Below are positions 9,223 through 17,488 of a DNA stretch of 64,000 nucleotides, piece after piece; within the stretch, counting starts at the first letter, position 1; every line of letters begins with the position of its first letter. Under the pieces are notes generated by a model that saw nothing but the letters and a program-made list of their open reading frames with translations, ran no database searches and was not told the origin of the DNA. Position numbers and translations under genes: made by a program. The DNA is from Lyngbya sp. CCAP 1446/10 (GTDB taxonomy: Bacteria > Cyanobacteriota > Cyanobacteriia > Cyanobacteriales > Microcoleaceae). Where the stretch lies: positions 1 to 64,000 of the forward strand of contig NZ_JAIGNI010000009.1 in NCBI RefSeq assembly GCF_026130175.1, in the 5' to 3' direction.

Positions 9223-10494
9223 TCAACAAACAGCCATCACACCCAATTCCTGAATCGCCGCTTCCGGGCCCACCAGAGAAATATATGGTTCGATGAAGTA
9301 TTTCCGAGCAGCTTCCTGAGCTTCAGCAGTTGTTACCGCCGCAATTTCTGCTTGAAATTCCTGGTCAAATTTAATACCCAATTCCAGAATTTCGTACCAG
9401 CCTAAAACTTGAGCAATTTGCGAATTAGTTTGTTTTCCTAAAGCATATTGACCTAGCATTTTATTCTTGCAAGCTTGCAATTCTTCTTCGCTTAGTTGGG
9501 TGTTGGCTAGCCGATCGACCTCAGTGCGCAATCCTTCAAAAGCAGTCACCGTATTTTCCGGCGCTGTACCCATGTACGCGACAAACTGAGCCTTGTCCAG
9601 GCGCGTCGCGTAGAGCGCGGAAACATCGTAAGCTAAACCCCGTTTTTCCCGCAATTCCACAAACAACCGACTCGACAAACCGTTACCCAAATAGGTATTC
9701 AACAACTTCATTGCTGCGTAGTCGGGATTTTTGACAGACGGTGCGAGGTAGCCCAGCATAATCACTGATTGCTGCGTATCTTGCGCCTTAGCGACGCATT
9801 GAGGGGAAGGTGTCAACGGGGATACTGCTAAAGTTGGCAGGGGTGTTAAAGGTGCTTTCCAGTCGCCAAATGTTCGATCGATTAAAGCGATCGCATCTTC
9901 AGTCGATATTCTGCCGGCTACAGAAATAACTACATTATCGGGACGGAAATAGGTTTTGTGGAACTGTTCGAGCTCGTTTCTGGTGAGCTTTGACATCGTA
10001 GCTTCCGTGCCCAAGGTTGAGAAAGCATAGGGATGTTCCTTGTACATCGCGTGTCGCAATTGCTCGAAGGCGATCGCAAATGGCTGTTCTTGCTGCGATC
10101 GAATTGCTGATATGGCGATGCGGCGTTCGAGTTCGACTTCAGCTTCCGGGAAAGTGGGCGATCGCATCAATTCCGCAGCCAACTCCAAAATGTCCTGAAA
10201 ATCGGCAACAACCGTCTTCAAACTCACTAAAAAGTAATCGGTAGTCGAGTCTGTACTCAACCTCGCTCCTACTGATTCTACACGTTCGGCAATTTCTAGC
10301 GAAGACAGGCGATCGGTTCCCTTAGTCATTACCGCCGACAGCAAGTGAGACAATCCTGCTTGTTCGGGCTGTACGCAGCGGCTACCGGCGCGCAGAAATA
10401 TCCTAGCTGCAATAATATCTGCTGCTGGATTTTCTGATGCTAAGACAACAATACCGTTGTCTAAAACCTTGCGCTGGATTTCATTTTTCATCAT
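9223..10494 (-). CDS. M16 family zinc peptidase-like protein, non-catalytic partner
   Basis: 423 residues with the M16 (pitrilysin/processing peptidase) fold. At the place of the HxxEH zinc site the sequence reads SHLLSAVMTKGT, so one histidine (about residue 50) remains but the glutamate and second histidine are replaced by serine and alanine. The C-terminal half has the substrate-binding signature GNGLSSRLFVELREKRGLAY, which is typical of the partner subunit that contributes the Arg/Tyr pair. The active partner is upstream on the same strand (10815-12080), so the two probably assemble as a heterodimer like bacterial PqqL-type or mitochondrial processing peptidases. The start may be the second of two adjacent Met codons. 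A spacer of 320 bp with repeats separates the pair. Confidence 0.88.
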   Translation of the reverse strand: MMKNEIQRKVLDNGIVVLASENPAADIIAARIFLRAGSRCVQPEQAGLSHLLSAVMTKGTDRLSSLEIAERVESVGARLSTDSTTDYFLVSLKTVVADFQDILELAAELMRSPTFPEAEVELERRIAISAIRSQQEQPFAIAFEQLRHAMYKEHPYAFSTLGTEATMSKLTRNELEQFHKTYFRPDNVVISVAGRISTEDAIALIDRTFGDWKAPLTPLPTLAVSPLTPSPQCVAKAQDTQQSVIMLGYLAPSVKNPDYAAMKLLNTYLGNGLSSRLFVELREKRGLAYDVSALYATRLDKAQFVAYMGTAPENTVTAFEGLRTEVDRLANTQLSEEELQACKNKMLGQYALGKQTNSQIAQVLGWYEILELGIKFDQEFQAEIAAVTTAEAQEAARKYFIEPYISLVGPEAAIQELGVMAVC

Positions 10495-10814
10495 TAATTT
10501 AGTTAGTAATTGGGAATTGGGAATAGGTAATTGGTAATTGGTAATTGGTAATTACTCGATCGCCATTTTGCTATTTTCCATTGGCATCTTGTTATACTGT
10601 CATTCCGGGTAAGGTCTGACGCACAATATCTAAATATAGCCTTTCTCAGAAAGATCAGGTACGCTTCCGGCATAGGGCATAGGGCATACCTCACTTTTTT
10701 GAGAACCGCTATATAACAACATATATCCGGTAGGGTGCGCGCCAAACAGAGAAAACCCCGGACAAACGAACATCTATCCGGTACAAAAGATATTGATATT
10801 CACTCGGTTAACAA
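10495..10814. other. Intergenic spacer between the M16 genes, with GGTAATT short repeats
   Basis: 320 bp without a convincing gene. The end near 10503-10555 is built of TAATTGGGAA/TAATTGGTAA heptamer-like repeats; the middle contains ordinary single-copy AT-rich sequence and a GGCATAGGGCATAGGGCATA run (10667-10688). An 80-codon frame on the - strand lies over the repeat and is translated repeat sequence, so it is not called. Confidence 0.6.
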
Positions 10815-12080
10815 TCAGACTGGTTTGAGCACCACGGCGGCGTAGCGCCGGGGAGAAAGATATTGTTGAGCTAGCCGCTGGAGGTCTGATGCTTTAAATG
10901 CCTGAATCCTGGTAGGATAGCTGAGGGCTAATTCGGCAGTGGCGATCGTACTGTAATATCCATAAAGACCGGCTAGCTGTCCCGGCGTTTCGATGGAAAA
11001 AGCGAAGTCATTGCACAGCAAACGCTTGCAGCGCATCAGTTCTGCCTCAGAAACCGGTTCAGATTGCAATTCCCAAAGCCGATCGCAAATCCGAGCTTCC
11101 ACCTGTTCGATATCATCCGCTTCCAACACAGCACAAATAGTAAATAAACTCGATTCTCGTTGTAGTGAAAAAGTGCTTTCGATCGCCTGTACCAATTGTA
11201 ATTCTTCCCGCAGTTCCCGGACTAAACGCGAAGTCCGCCCGTCTGCGAGCAACACTGAGAGCAAATCCAAGCCGCAAGCATTTTGTAACTGTTCAACTCC
11301 CGGCCCAGTCCATGCCATCATCAGCCGCGCTTGTTCCAATCGGGGGAGACGGAGTTGCTGACGGCGAATTGCTACTAACGGCGGTTCCGCTTCTGCTGCA
11401 AATTTGGGACAATCCCACCTGTCAGAAAACTGCCCAAATGCTTTCCCCGTGATGTCTCTGGCTTGTTCTTCCTCAATTCCTCCGACTATCACCACAGTCA
11501 TGTTTTCCGGCTGATAGTGCGATCGATGAAAACACCGCATTTCGTGGGGAGTTCGCGACATCAGCAACTCTTCGGTTCCTAATACCGATCGCCTGTAGGG
11601 ATGCTGCTGGTAAACTGTTTCCATCATTGCTTGGAAACCCAGCCAATCGGGATCGTCTTGAGCTTGGCGAATTTCTTCGAGCACCACATCTCGTTCGCGA
11701 TCGAATTCCGCATCGGGAATCGCAGCGCGCAGCAGCAATTCGGCCAGTGGCTGCGCCGTTTCTGCTAAATAATCGGCCGCAGCGTTGACGAAAAAATGGG
11801 CGTAGTCGTGACTTGTAGCTGCATTGGCGACACCGCCACGATTTTCAATTACTTGGTCAAATTCTCCAGGGGCGATCGCATCCGTCCCTTTAAATATCAT
11901 GTGTTCTAAAAAATGAGCCATTCCCGACCAAGAATCCGGCTCCTTCATAGCACCAGCCCTCACCCACACGTCTAGGGCAACCACCGGTGTGGCCGAAATC
12001 CGCTGGTGAATGACTGTTAACCCATTGTGCAGCTTCCAGACGTTGGCTGGGAACTCTAAAGCAGTTAGGAGTTGAGACAA
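10815..12080 (-). CDS. M16 family zinc peptidase, catalytic subunit
   Basis: 421 residues. The N-terminal domain has the inverted zinc motif MAHFLEHMIFKGT with His56, Glu59 and His60, and the downstream acidic segment FDRERDVVLEEIRQ supplies the third zinc ligand. This is the active type of M16B processing peptidase; length matches the family. The C-terminal half carries the LADGRTSRLVRELREELQL variant of the substrate-binding region. It precedes the degenerate homologue (9223-10494) in the same direction, the classic alpha/beta arrangement. The likely role is degradation or processing of small peptides in the periplasm or cytoplasm; no clear signal peptide is visible. Confidence 0.9.
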   Translation of the reverse strand: MSQLLTALEFPANVWKLHNGLTVIHQRISATPVVALDVWVRAGAMKEPDSWSGMAHFLEHMIFKGTDAIAPGEFDQVIENRGGVANAATSHDYAHFFVNAAADYLAETAQPLAELLLRAAIPDAEFDRERDVVLEEIRQAQDDPDWLGFQAMMETVYQQHPYRRSVLGTEELLMSRTPHEMRCFHRSHYQPENMTVVIVGGIEEEQARDITGKAFGQFSDRWDCPKFAAEAEPPLVAIRRQQLRLPRLEQARLMMAWTGPGVEQLQNACGLDLLSVLLADGRTSRLVRELREELQLVQAIESTFSLQRESSLFTICAVLEADDIEQVEARICDRLWELQSEPVSEAELMRCKRLLCNDFAFSIETPGQLAGLYGYYSTIATAELALSYPTRIQAFKASDLQRLAQQYLSPRRYAAVVLKPV

Positions 12081-12447
12081 GCTAGTTATTCTTAAACTTT
12101 AGTTAACTTTGGCTGCGACTATGGTAGCGCTTTACTGCTGTGCGATCTGGATTAATTGATACAAAATTCAGTTGTCAGTTGTGAGTTCTCAGTTCTCAGT
12201 TCTCATTTCTCATTGGGCAGTTGTGAGTTCTATGTTTTCTGTTCTCTGTTCTTCTGTTCTCATTAAGGGTAGTTTTTGCTGTTTTCAAAACGACCTTAAC
12301 ATTAATTAATTACCATTTTTTTACTCAAAAGTCAATAGGTTGTGCGGGATATTAATGAATCAGTCGGTAGAAAGAGGAAGTTATCAGAATATTTCCATAA
12401 ATTAAGAGATGTAAGAACACTAAAGACATCCAGAGGAGACACGACAG
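12081..12447. other. Divergent spacer between M16 and hemerythrin genes, with GTTCTCA repeats
   Basis: 367 bp carrying the promoters of two divergent genes. Positions about 12170-12265 consist of repeated AGTTGTGAGTTCTCAGTTCTC words (short tandem repeats). The 3' part is AT-rich leader ending in GAGGAGA before the hemerythrin ATG. No protein frame with family features was seen; a 107-codon frame from 12342 overlaps the hemerythrin gene in another frame and is rejected. Confidence 0.6.
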
Positions 12448-13476
12448 ATGGTAGCTACCTTAGAAGATACCAAGCGCCAAGCGATCGCGATGAAATTAGC
12501 AGACATGAAAGCGCTGCAAAACCTGTTGATCGCCAACGAGCAATTGTTCATCAATTCCTGCAACGACTCCGAACTGTGCGATCGCTTCCGGGATATGCTG
12601 GAGGACGATCGCAAAAACTTGGGCGTATTGGAAACCACCATCATCCAATACGGCATTCAAGCTGAACCCAAAGAAACCACCACAAAAATGATCGAAGCAG
12701 TTCAGAAACTAATGAAAGGTTCTGAACTCACAATGTTTGAAAAAGTCGGTCAGCACGAACTGCTCAAACACCAACAAACAATGGCCGGTTTGTTAGTGCA
12801 CAAAGCTGCTCAAGTAGTTGGCGCCGACATCGAAGCGGCCATTACCCCGCTCAACACAGTTAACTTTGAAAACCGTGCTCACCAAGAACAACTCAAAGGA
12901 GTTCTAGAAGTCTTAGGAGTGCGCGAACTCACCGGAAAAGACCCCGATCAAGGCGTTTGGGCTCGCGTCCAAGATGCGATGGCAGCCATGAGCGGCATCA
13001 TCGGCGGTGCAGTTACCCGCACCAAAGAAGAGATGAACATCGCTGAAATCATCACAATGGATCACCGCAAAGTCGATACCATATTTATGGAAATCGAAAA
13101 AACCGACGATCCTCAAAAACTGCAAGAATTCTTCGGTCAACTTTACAAAGACCTCAGCGTGCACGCAGCAGCCGAAGAACAAGTTGTTTATCCCGCAGTC
13201 CGCAGCTACTACACCGATACTCAAGCGCTGTACAACGAGCAAGCAGAAATGAAGCAAATGCTCGCCAAAATCAAGGCTCTCAACCCCAGTTCTTCTGATT
13301 TCAAAGCTCAAATCCAACAGCTCAAAGCAGCGGTTCAGGCTCACGTAAAAGAAGAAGAAAATGATATGTTCCCTCAAATTCGCCGCAACTTTAGCGAAGC
13401 ACAAATGGAACAAATGGCTACTCAATTCAAAGCAGCCAAAAGCACGATCCAGCAAGAAATGGCTAAGAAGAGCTAA
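12448..13476 (+). CDS. Hemerythrin (HHE) domain protein with N-terminal ferritin-like helical domain
   Basis: 342 residues. The N-terminal half (about 1-170) is all-helical and resembles a DUF892/ferritin-like four-helix bundle. The C-terminal half (about 190-330) is a hemerythrin cation-binding domain with metal-ligand type residues in MDHRKVDTIFMEIE, then LSVHAAAEEQVVYPAV, then VQAHVKEEENDMFPQI. Such di-iron domains bind oxygen or nitric oxide, sense redox state or buffer iron; in cyanobacteria the exact role of this fusion is not settled. GAGGAGA lies 10 bp before the ATG. The gene looks monocistronic and reads towards a large palindrome. Confidence 0.85.
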   Translation: MVATLEDTKRQAIAMKLADMKALQNLLIANEQLFINSCNDSELCDRFRDMLEDDRKNLGVLETTIIQYGIQAEPKETTTKMIEAVQKLMKGSELTMFEKVGQHELLKHQQTMAGLLVHKAAQVVGADIEAAITPLNTVNFENRAHQEQLKGVLEVLGVRELTGKDPDQGVWARVQDAMAAMSGIIGGAVTRTKEEMNIAEIITMDHRKVDTIFMEIEKTDDPQKLQEFFGQLYKDLSVHAAAEEQVVYPAVRSYYTDTQALYNEQAEMKQMLAKIKALNPSSSDFKAQIQQLKAAVQAHVKEEENDMFPQIRRNFSEAQMEQMATQFKAAKSTIQQEMAKKS

Positions 13477-13597
13477 TTCAGCAGCAAGCTAATTTCCACT
13501 CTAGCAAAACTAGAGGATAGTTAAACTGCAACCTATCAATCTCGCTACCAAGGTGGCGGGATTACTGTTTTGTGTGAACTGACCAATGTTCAATAAG

Positions 13598-13651
13598 AGG
13601 ACTGAAGTCCTGACTACAAACATTAAGTTCGTAGTCAGGAATGCAAGTCCT
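13598..13651. repeat. Imperfect inverted repeat of the AGGACTGAAGTCCTGACTAC family
   Basis: The arm TCCTGACTAC (13608-13617) faces GTAGTCAGGA (13631-13640), and outer AGGACT faces AGTCCT. It belongs to the same dispersed family as the elements at 24252-24365 and 35841-35888. It lies between the convergent hemerythrin (+) and SdrD-like (-) genes. Confidence 0.65.
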
Positions 13652-13791
13652 TTCTTTCTATCCGTTAACCACAGAGCCACCGTTGGGATGCAAAATTTTA
13701 TCGGTTATGCTTTTTGCCACACTCTACGACTAATACCAATTATTTTGCAAATTGGTATAAAGACAGTTTGTGCGATCGCTACAACAGCAAA

Positions 13792-13822
13792 CTGCACGTC
13801 AAAACAATGTTTTGACGTGCAG
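13792..13822. terminator. Perfect 14-bp stem hairpin
   Basis: CTGCACGTCAAAAC (13792-13805) and GTTTTGACGTGCAG (13809-13822) pair perfectly around a 3-nt AAT loop. The position, 50 bp past the 3' end of the - strand SdrD-like gene and facing the hemerythrin gene, suits transcription termination, but no clear T-tract follows on either strand, so a structured RNA or small mobile palindrome cannot be excluded. Confidence 0.55.
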
Positions 13823-13871
13823 CTTAAACCAGCGAATTACTAATTGTTGAGTCTCAAACTAGAGACCCAAC

Positions 13872-16463
13872 TTAAACTTTAAACAGCGGGCTTGGAGCAG
13901 GAGCGACGAACAGTAACTTATCGAGAGACTTATCTTCTGTCGTTACAAAAGTCAGCGAACTCGCTGTTTTCAATGCCTCAAGATCATCAAAGTTGGTAAC
14001 AACTGCACCGCCTGCGACGAATTCAGCGATCATGCTGGCCTTCACCGTAGAATCGGTTGAACTGCCGGGGTTAGTCAAGTCATCGGCGCTAACTGTAGCA
14101 GCCACACCCGTGCCATTCAACTCATCAGGGAGGCTAGCAGCAGTTCTGACTGGAACTGGTCTTGCTGGCGAAGGCACTGTATTCGGGCCTGGCACGTCAA
14201 AGCTAGTAGGATTCGGGCCAGTGCGGATTGGGAAGGGGTTGATAACGCTAGGATCGCCAAAAACTTCCAAAACTGAGTAAGTTTTGGGCAACAAATCTGA
14301 GAATAAAGCAATCCCTTGTGCATTAGTTCTGACTAGAGGCTCAGTGCCTGCATCGAAGCGACCATTTTCGTTCAAATCCAAAGTAAATGGAATGCCTTCC
14401 AGAGGGCCTTCGTTCCCATCTTGTATGCCGTTGCGGTTATCATCTTGGAATTTCCGAACTAACAAATCATAACGGCGAGTGTTGCCAATCAAAGCGCAAG
14501 TAAAGGTTTGATTGGGGCCGAGAACGATATCCAGCGGTTGAGTAGTCTGGACGAAGTTCAGTTGAGCCGGAGAAAGCTCTTCTCGGACGCTATAGGTACC
14601 AGGAACCAAATTTCTGAATCCAAAAGTACCAAACTGGTCAGTTGTCTGAAATGGTTCTGTTGGCTGCCGTTGACCATCACGGTTGGTATCGATATAGACG
14701 ACAACGCCACTAATTGCAGGTTCATTACCATCTCGATAACCGTTCTGGTTCAAGTCCTCGAATTTGCAACCAGTGATGTTGCTGTTCGGCGTATTGGCAA
14801 AAACAACCCTAGCGTCTTGAGTAGCCAGAGTCACTGGAACGACAGGAGTTGTCGAAGGTGAAAAACCAACTGGTACTACTTCCCGTACCGTGTAATTACC
14901 TGCTGGTAAGTTGGGGAAAAATCCTACCCCTTGGGTATTAGTTTGTATTTGTTGTTCTCCAGCTTCAGGAGTCCCATTATTGTTGGTGTCAAGGAATACG
15001 GTGACACCGGCAATGGGTGAGTCACCCATATTTGGTTCGTAGCGACCATTTGAATCCACATCATTGTACTTGAATACATTGATGTTTGGTCGAGTGTTAC
15101 CAAAAGGACTATTCCCTCCCAGTGAATTATTAGGACTTACAGGAAGAAATGTCAGTGCTGGTGAGGGGTTAGTCGCTGGTAAAGGTACAGGCGTGTTGGC
15201 AAAAATCGGCCGTTCGCCAGTTGCTGCGATCGATCTTTCACCTGGTTGTTGGATACTGTCGCGGTTAGTATCGATGAATTTAGGGTCTTGTGGTCTCAGC
15301 GTATAGGTTGAGTCGGCTACTAACAGCGGTTGCTCTCTGCTGATCGTACCCTGGAACCGTGCTTGCGGCCCAGGTGCCGAAACCAGAGTGGGGTTGGAAG
15401 TAGTTCCTACTGGCAGATTGATGTTGCCTGGGACACCGCCACCGACTACTGCTGGTAGTACAGATGGAAAAATTTCCAACACTGAGTAATTATCAGCACG
15501 CAAATCTTTGAAGGTAGCGACTCCATTGATATCGGTGATGGTGATTGGTTCTGATCCGGCATCCCAACGACCGTTTTTGTTCAAATCTAAGATGAAGGGT
15601 ACGCGAGCAACGGCGGGTTCCAAAACTCCACTGACGACATTTCGTGTGCCACTGCGGTCTATGTCTTGAAATTTGTTAACTTCAATTTGATAGAGCGGAG
15701 TGTCACCAACTTGAGCGCAGGCAAAAGTTTGACCGGCAGCTACCGTCACGTCTAGTAAAGGAACGTTGTTTGGCGGGGTACTTTGGGGGAAATCTTGTGT
15801 TTCTAATGGTTCTGCGTTGGGAGAGTTAATTTTTACTCCATTTGAATCAACTTCTGGTCTGATCCGTTCTTCCCGAACTTTGTAGCTTCCTGGTGCTACG
15901 TTGAATGACCAAGCACCATTTTTATCAGTTAAGGTGTTGGGTTCTGCTGCGTCGCGTTGACCGTTGCCATTGATATCAAGATATATCCTGACATTTTTAA
16001 TGCCCGGTTCATTCCCGTCGCGAAAACCGTCGGCATCTATGTCTAGATATTTGCATCCAATAATTCGGCTGCCTACATCGACTGGGCCGTTACCAAAGAA
16101 AACGTTGACATTTCTGTTGCCAACCGTGACCGCGAGGGGGTTGGGAGTAGTAGGGGTCAAATTACTAGGTATTACGGTTTCCCTGAGTACGTAATTGCCC
16201 GGGACAATATTTATGAATGAGAACGCGCCGTTAGCGTCCGTCGTGGTTAAGACTTCCCCAGTACCAGCATCAAATACACCGTTGGTGCTTGTTGCTGATT
16301 CGAGGAGGATGGGGACATTCGCCAGACCTGGTTCATTTGCCTGTCTGGTGCCATCCCGGTTCTGGTCCAAGAACTTGATACCTAAAATTGCCGGGCCAGC
16401 ATTCCCAACCACAACTGGCTGTAACTGATTGGCAATGCGCTCTTCGTTAGTTAAATTTGCCAT
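13872..16463 (-). CDS. SdrD/Cna-B-like repeat surface protein
   Basis: 863 residues composed mainly of about seven SdrD_B/Cna-B-like beta-sandwich modules. Each has the pattern KFxDxNxxGxxDxxEP, a V..LDxNxNG segment, a TxxxGxxxFxxL turn and a Y.VREV or Y.VLEV end, with Asp/Asn-rich loops typical of calcium sites. Modules come as a higher-order series: A (about 27-125), B (130-255) and C (256-370), a divergent linker module (about 390-460), then A (465-560), B (565-665) and C (666-770). The B modules alone share the QTFxCAxxG ending and the C modules alone end VLEI/VLEV. No signal peptide or anchor is visible, so export, perhaps by a type I system, is inference. GGAGAG precedes the start. Confidence 0.8.
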   Translation of the reverse strand: MANLTNEERIANQLQPVVVGNAGPAILGIKFLDQNRDGTRQANEPGLANVPILLESATSTNGVFDAGTGEVLTTTDANGAFSFINIVPGNYVLRETVIPSNLTPTTPNPLAVTVGNRNVNVFFGNGPVDVGSRIIGCKYLDIDADGFRDGNEPGIKNVRIYLDINGNGQRDAAEPNTLTDKNGAWSFNVAPGSYKVREERIRPEVDSNGVKINSPNAEPLETQDFPQSTPPNNVPLLDVTVAAGQTFACAQVGDTPLYQIEVNKFQDIDRSGTRNVVSGVLEPAVARVPFILDLNKNGRWDAGSEPITITDINGVATFKDLRADNYSVLEIFPSVLPAVVGGGVPGNINLPVGTTSNPTLVSAPGPQARFQGTISREQPLLVADSTYTLRPQDPKFIDTNRDSIQQPGERSIAATGERPIFANTPVPLPATNPSPALTFLPVSPNNSLGGNSPFGNTRPNINVFKYNDVDSNGRYEPNMGDSPIAGVTVFLDTNNNGTPEAGEQQIQTNTQGVGFFPNLPAGNYTVREVVPVGFSPSTTPVVPVTLATQDARVVFANTPNSNITGCKFEDLNQNGYRDGNEPAISGVVVYIDTNRDGQRQPTEPFQTTDQFGTFGFRNLVPGTYSVREELSPAQLNFVQTTQPLDIVLGPNQTFTCALIGNTRRYDLLVRKFQDDNRNGIQDGNEGPLEGIPFTLDLNENGRFDAGTEPLVRTNAQGIALFSDLLPKTYSVLEVFGDPSVINPFPIRTGPNPTSFDVPGPNTVPSPARPVPVRTAASLPDELNGTGVAATVSADDLTNPGSSTDSTVKASMIAEFVAGGAVVTNFDDLEALKTASSLTFVTTEDKSLDKLLFVAPAPSPLFKV

Positions 16464-16966
16464 GATTTCTCTCCTTCACACCTAAATCCACGTTAATTAC
16501 AGACTACTGTATGGGTTTGTCAATAGCTGAGTAGCTTTTGCTAGTCGCTGACAATTGCCACTCGATTTTACATACGTCTGTGCTTGAGGTAATGTTCCCC
16601 ATCTCACACAACAATGCCTCAAGCTTTGTCGCTGGCCAGTATATCAGGTTTTGAAGAACCCTGGCAATTTGAGGGCAACATCTTCAACACTTGCAGGTTT
16701 TCTCTGTCCTTACATACTTGCTGGTTCGAGATCTAAAAAGGCCTTGACTGAGTGTTCCCCCCGATCGCAAGTCCGATCGCATCGTTCAGGTTTGTCATGG
16801 TTTGCTGTGAAGAGACGATCGCAGCCTCTGAAATTGCCAACCGCAACCCACTTGAGACCGATCGAGCTACCGGACTGGATATGATTTGCTTTGCCTGAAA
16901 ATATGCCGATCAGGGTTAGGGGAACTGTCTGATAGTTTCTCACAGAAAAGCTCGGTAAGTGGGAAG

Positions 16967-16987
16967 CTCAGAGACTTTAGTCCTGAG
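16967..16987. repeat. 21-nt hairpin, CTCAG-a-GAC-TTTA-GTC-CTGAG
   Basis: A stem of eight pairs with a single bulged A and a TTTA loop. An identical architecture recurs at 17284-17304 with one compensatory change. Confidence 0.6.
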
Positions 16988-17283
16988 AGGAAAACGATCC
17001 GGCGATTTCAATCGCCTTGAATCCCCTTGCGAGGTGGAGCGGTATGGTTACCCCTCCAGTGAGGATATGGTTGTCCTCTGCTCCTTTCGGAGTAATTTTA
17101 GCTTCGCCAATGTTATAAAGGCTTGTCAGGCTAGCAGCACTGTCGAGAGTGACTTTAAGACTGTTTAACTACTAGCGACAGAGCAAGGGACTAGCTTCGC
17201 ATCAAGCGGGTGTCATGACCTAAATAACGTAGTCAGTTAAGACTTAGGCTGGTCAGTACAGCTTGCTTGATTTCTCTTACAAG

Positions 17284-17304
17284 CTCAGTGGCTTTAGCCC
17301 TGAG
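17284..17304. repeat. 21-nt hairpin, CTCAG-t-GGC-TTTA-GCC-CTGAG
   Basis: Same stem, bulge position and loop as 16967-16987; the middle A-T pair of the inner helix is a G-C pair here, so pairing is kept. Confidence 0.6.
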
Positions 17305-17488
17305 TTACTGACTCGCGATCGATGATACAGCCTCATAAATATTGCACCCAATATACAAGCCAGCTTCGGGACTCCCGGAACTTAAGCTTGAGTGTTGGAG
17401 GTTGCCAAGAATAGGGTATCACGCGATCGCCCTTTAATCTCTTCCTGATTTTTATGCAGTTTGGGATTCCGGGCGATCGAGCTTTTTG

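Larger units (their letters stand above)
16464..17488. other. 1-kb gene-free spacer with hairpin-rich sequence between the two SdrD-like genes
   Basis: No convincing protein gene in 1025 bp. Three frames of 69-77 codons exist but lack family features and ribosome-binding sites. The right half (about 16960-17310) is dense in short stems: 16967-16987, GGCGAT/ATCGCC near 17000, GAGGA/TCCTC and CTCC/GGAG near 17060-17095, and 17284-17304. It could be a 5' leader of the - strand SdrD-like gene (16463), a terminator region for the 17489-19420 gene or an unannotated structured RNA. Confidence 0.5.

Noticed and set aside
10503-10745. 80-codon - strand frame between the M16 genes
   Set aside because: The C-terminal half translates TAATTGG repeats, with no family resemblance.
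13586-13843. 85-codon frame after the hemerythrin
   Set aside because: It lies over inverted repeats and has no family features.
16651-17168. Three overlapping 69-77-codon frames in the SdrD spacer
   Set aside because: No ribosome-binding site, no recognisable composition and overlapping structured hairpins.
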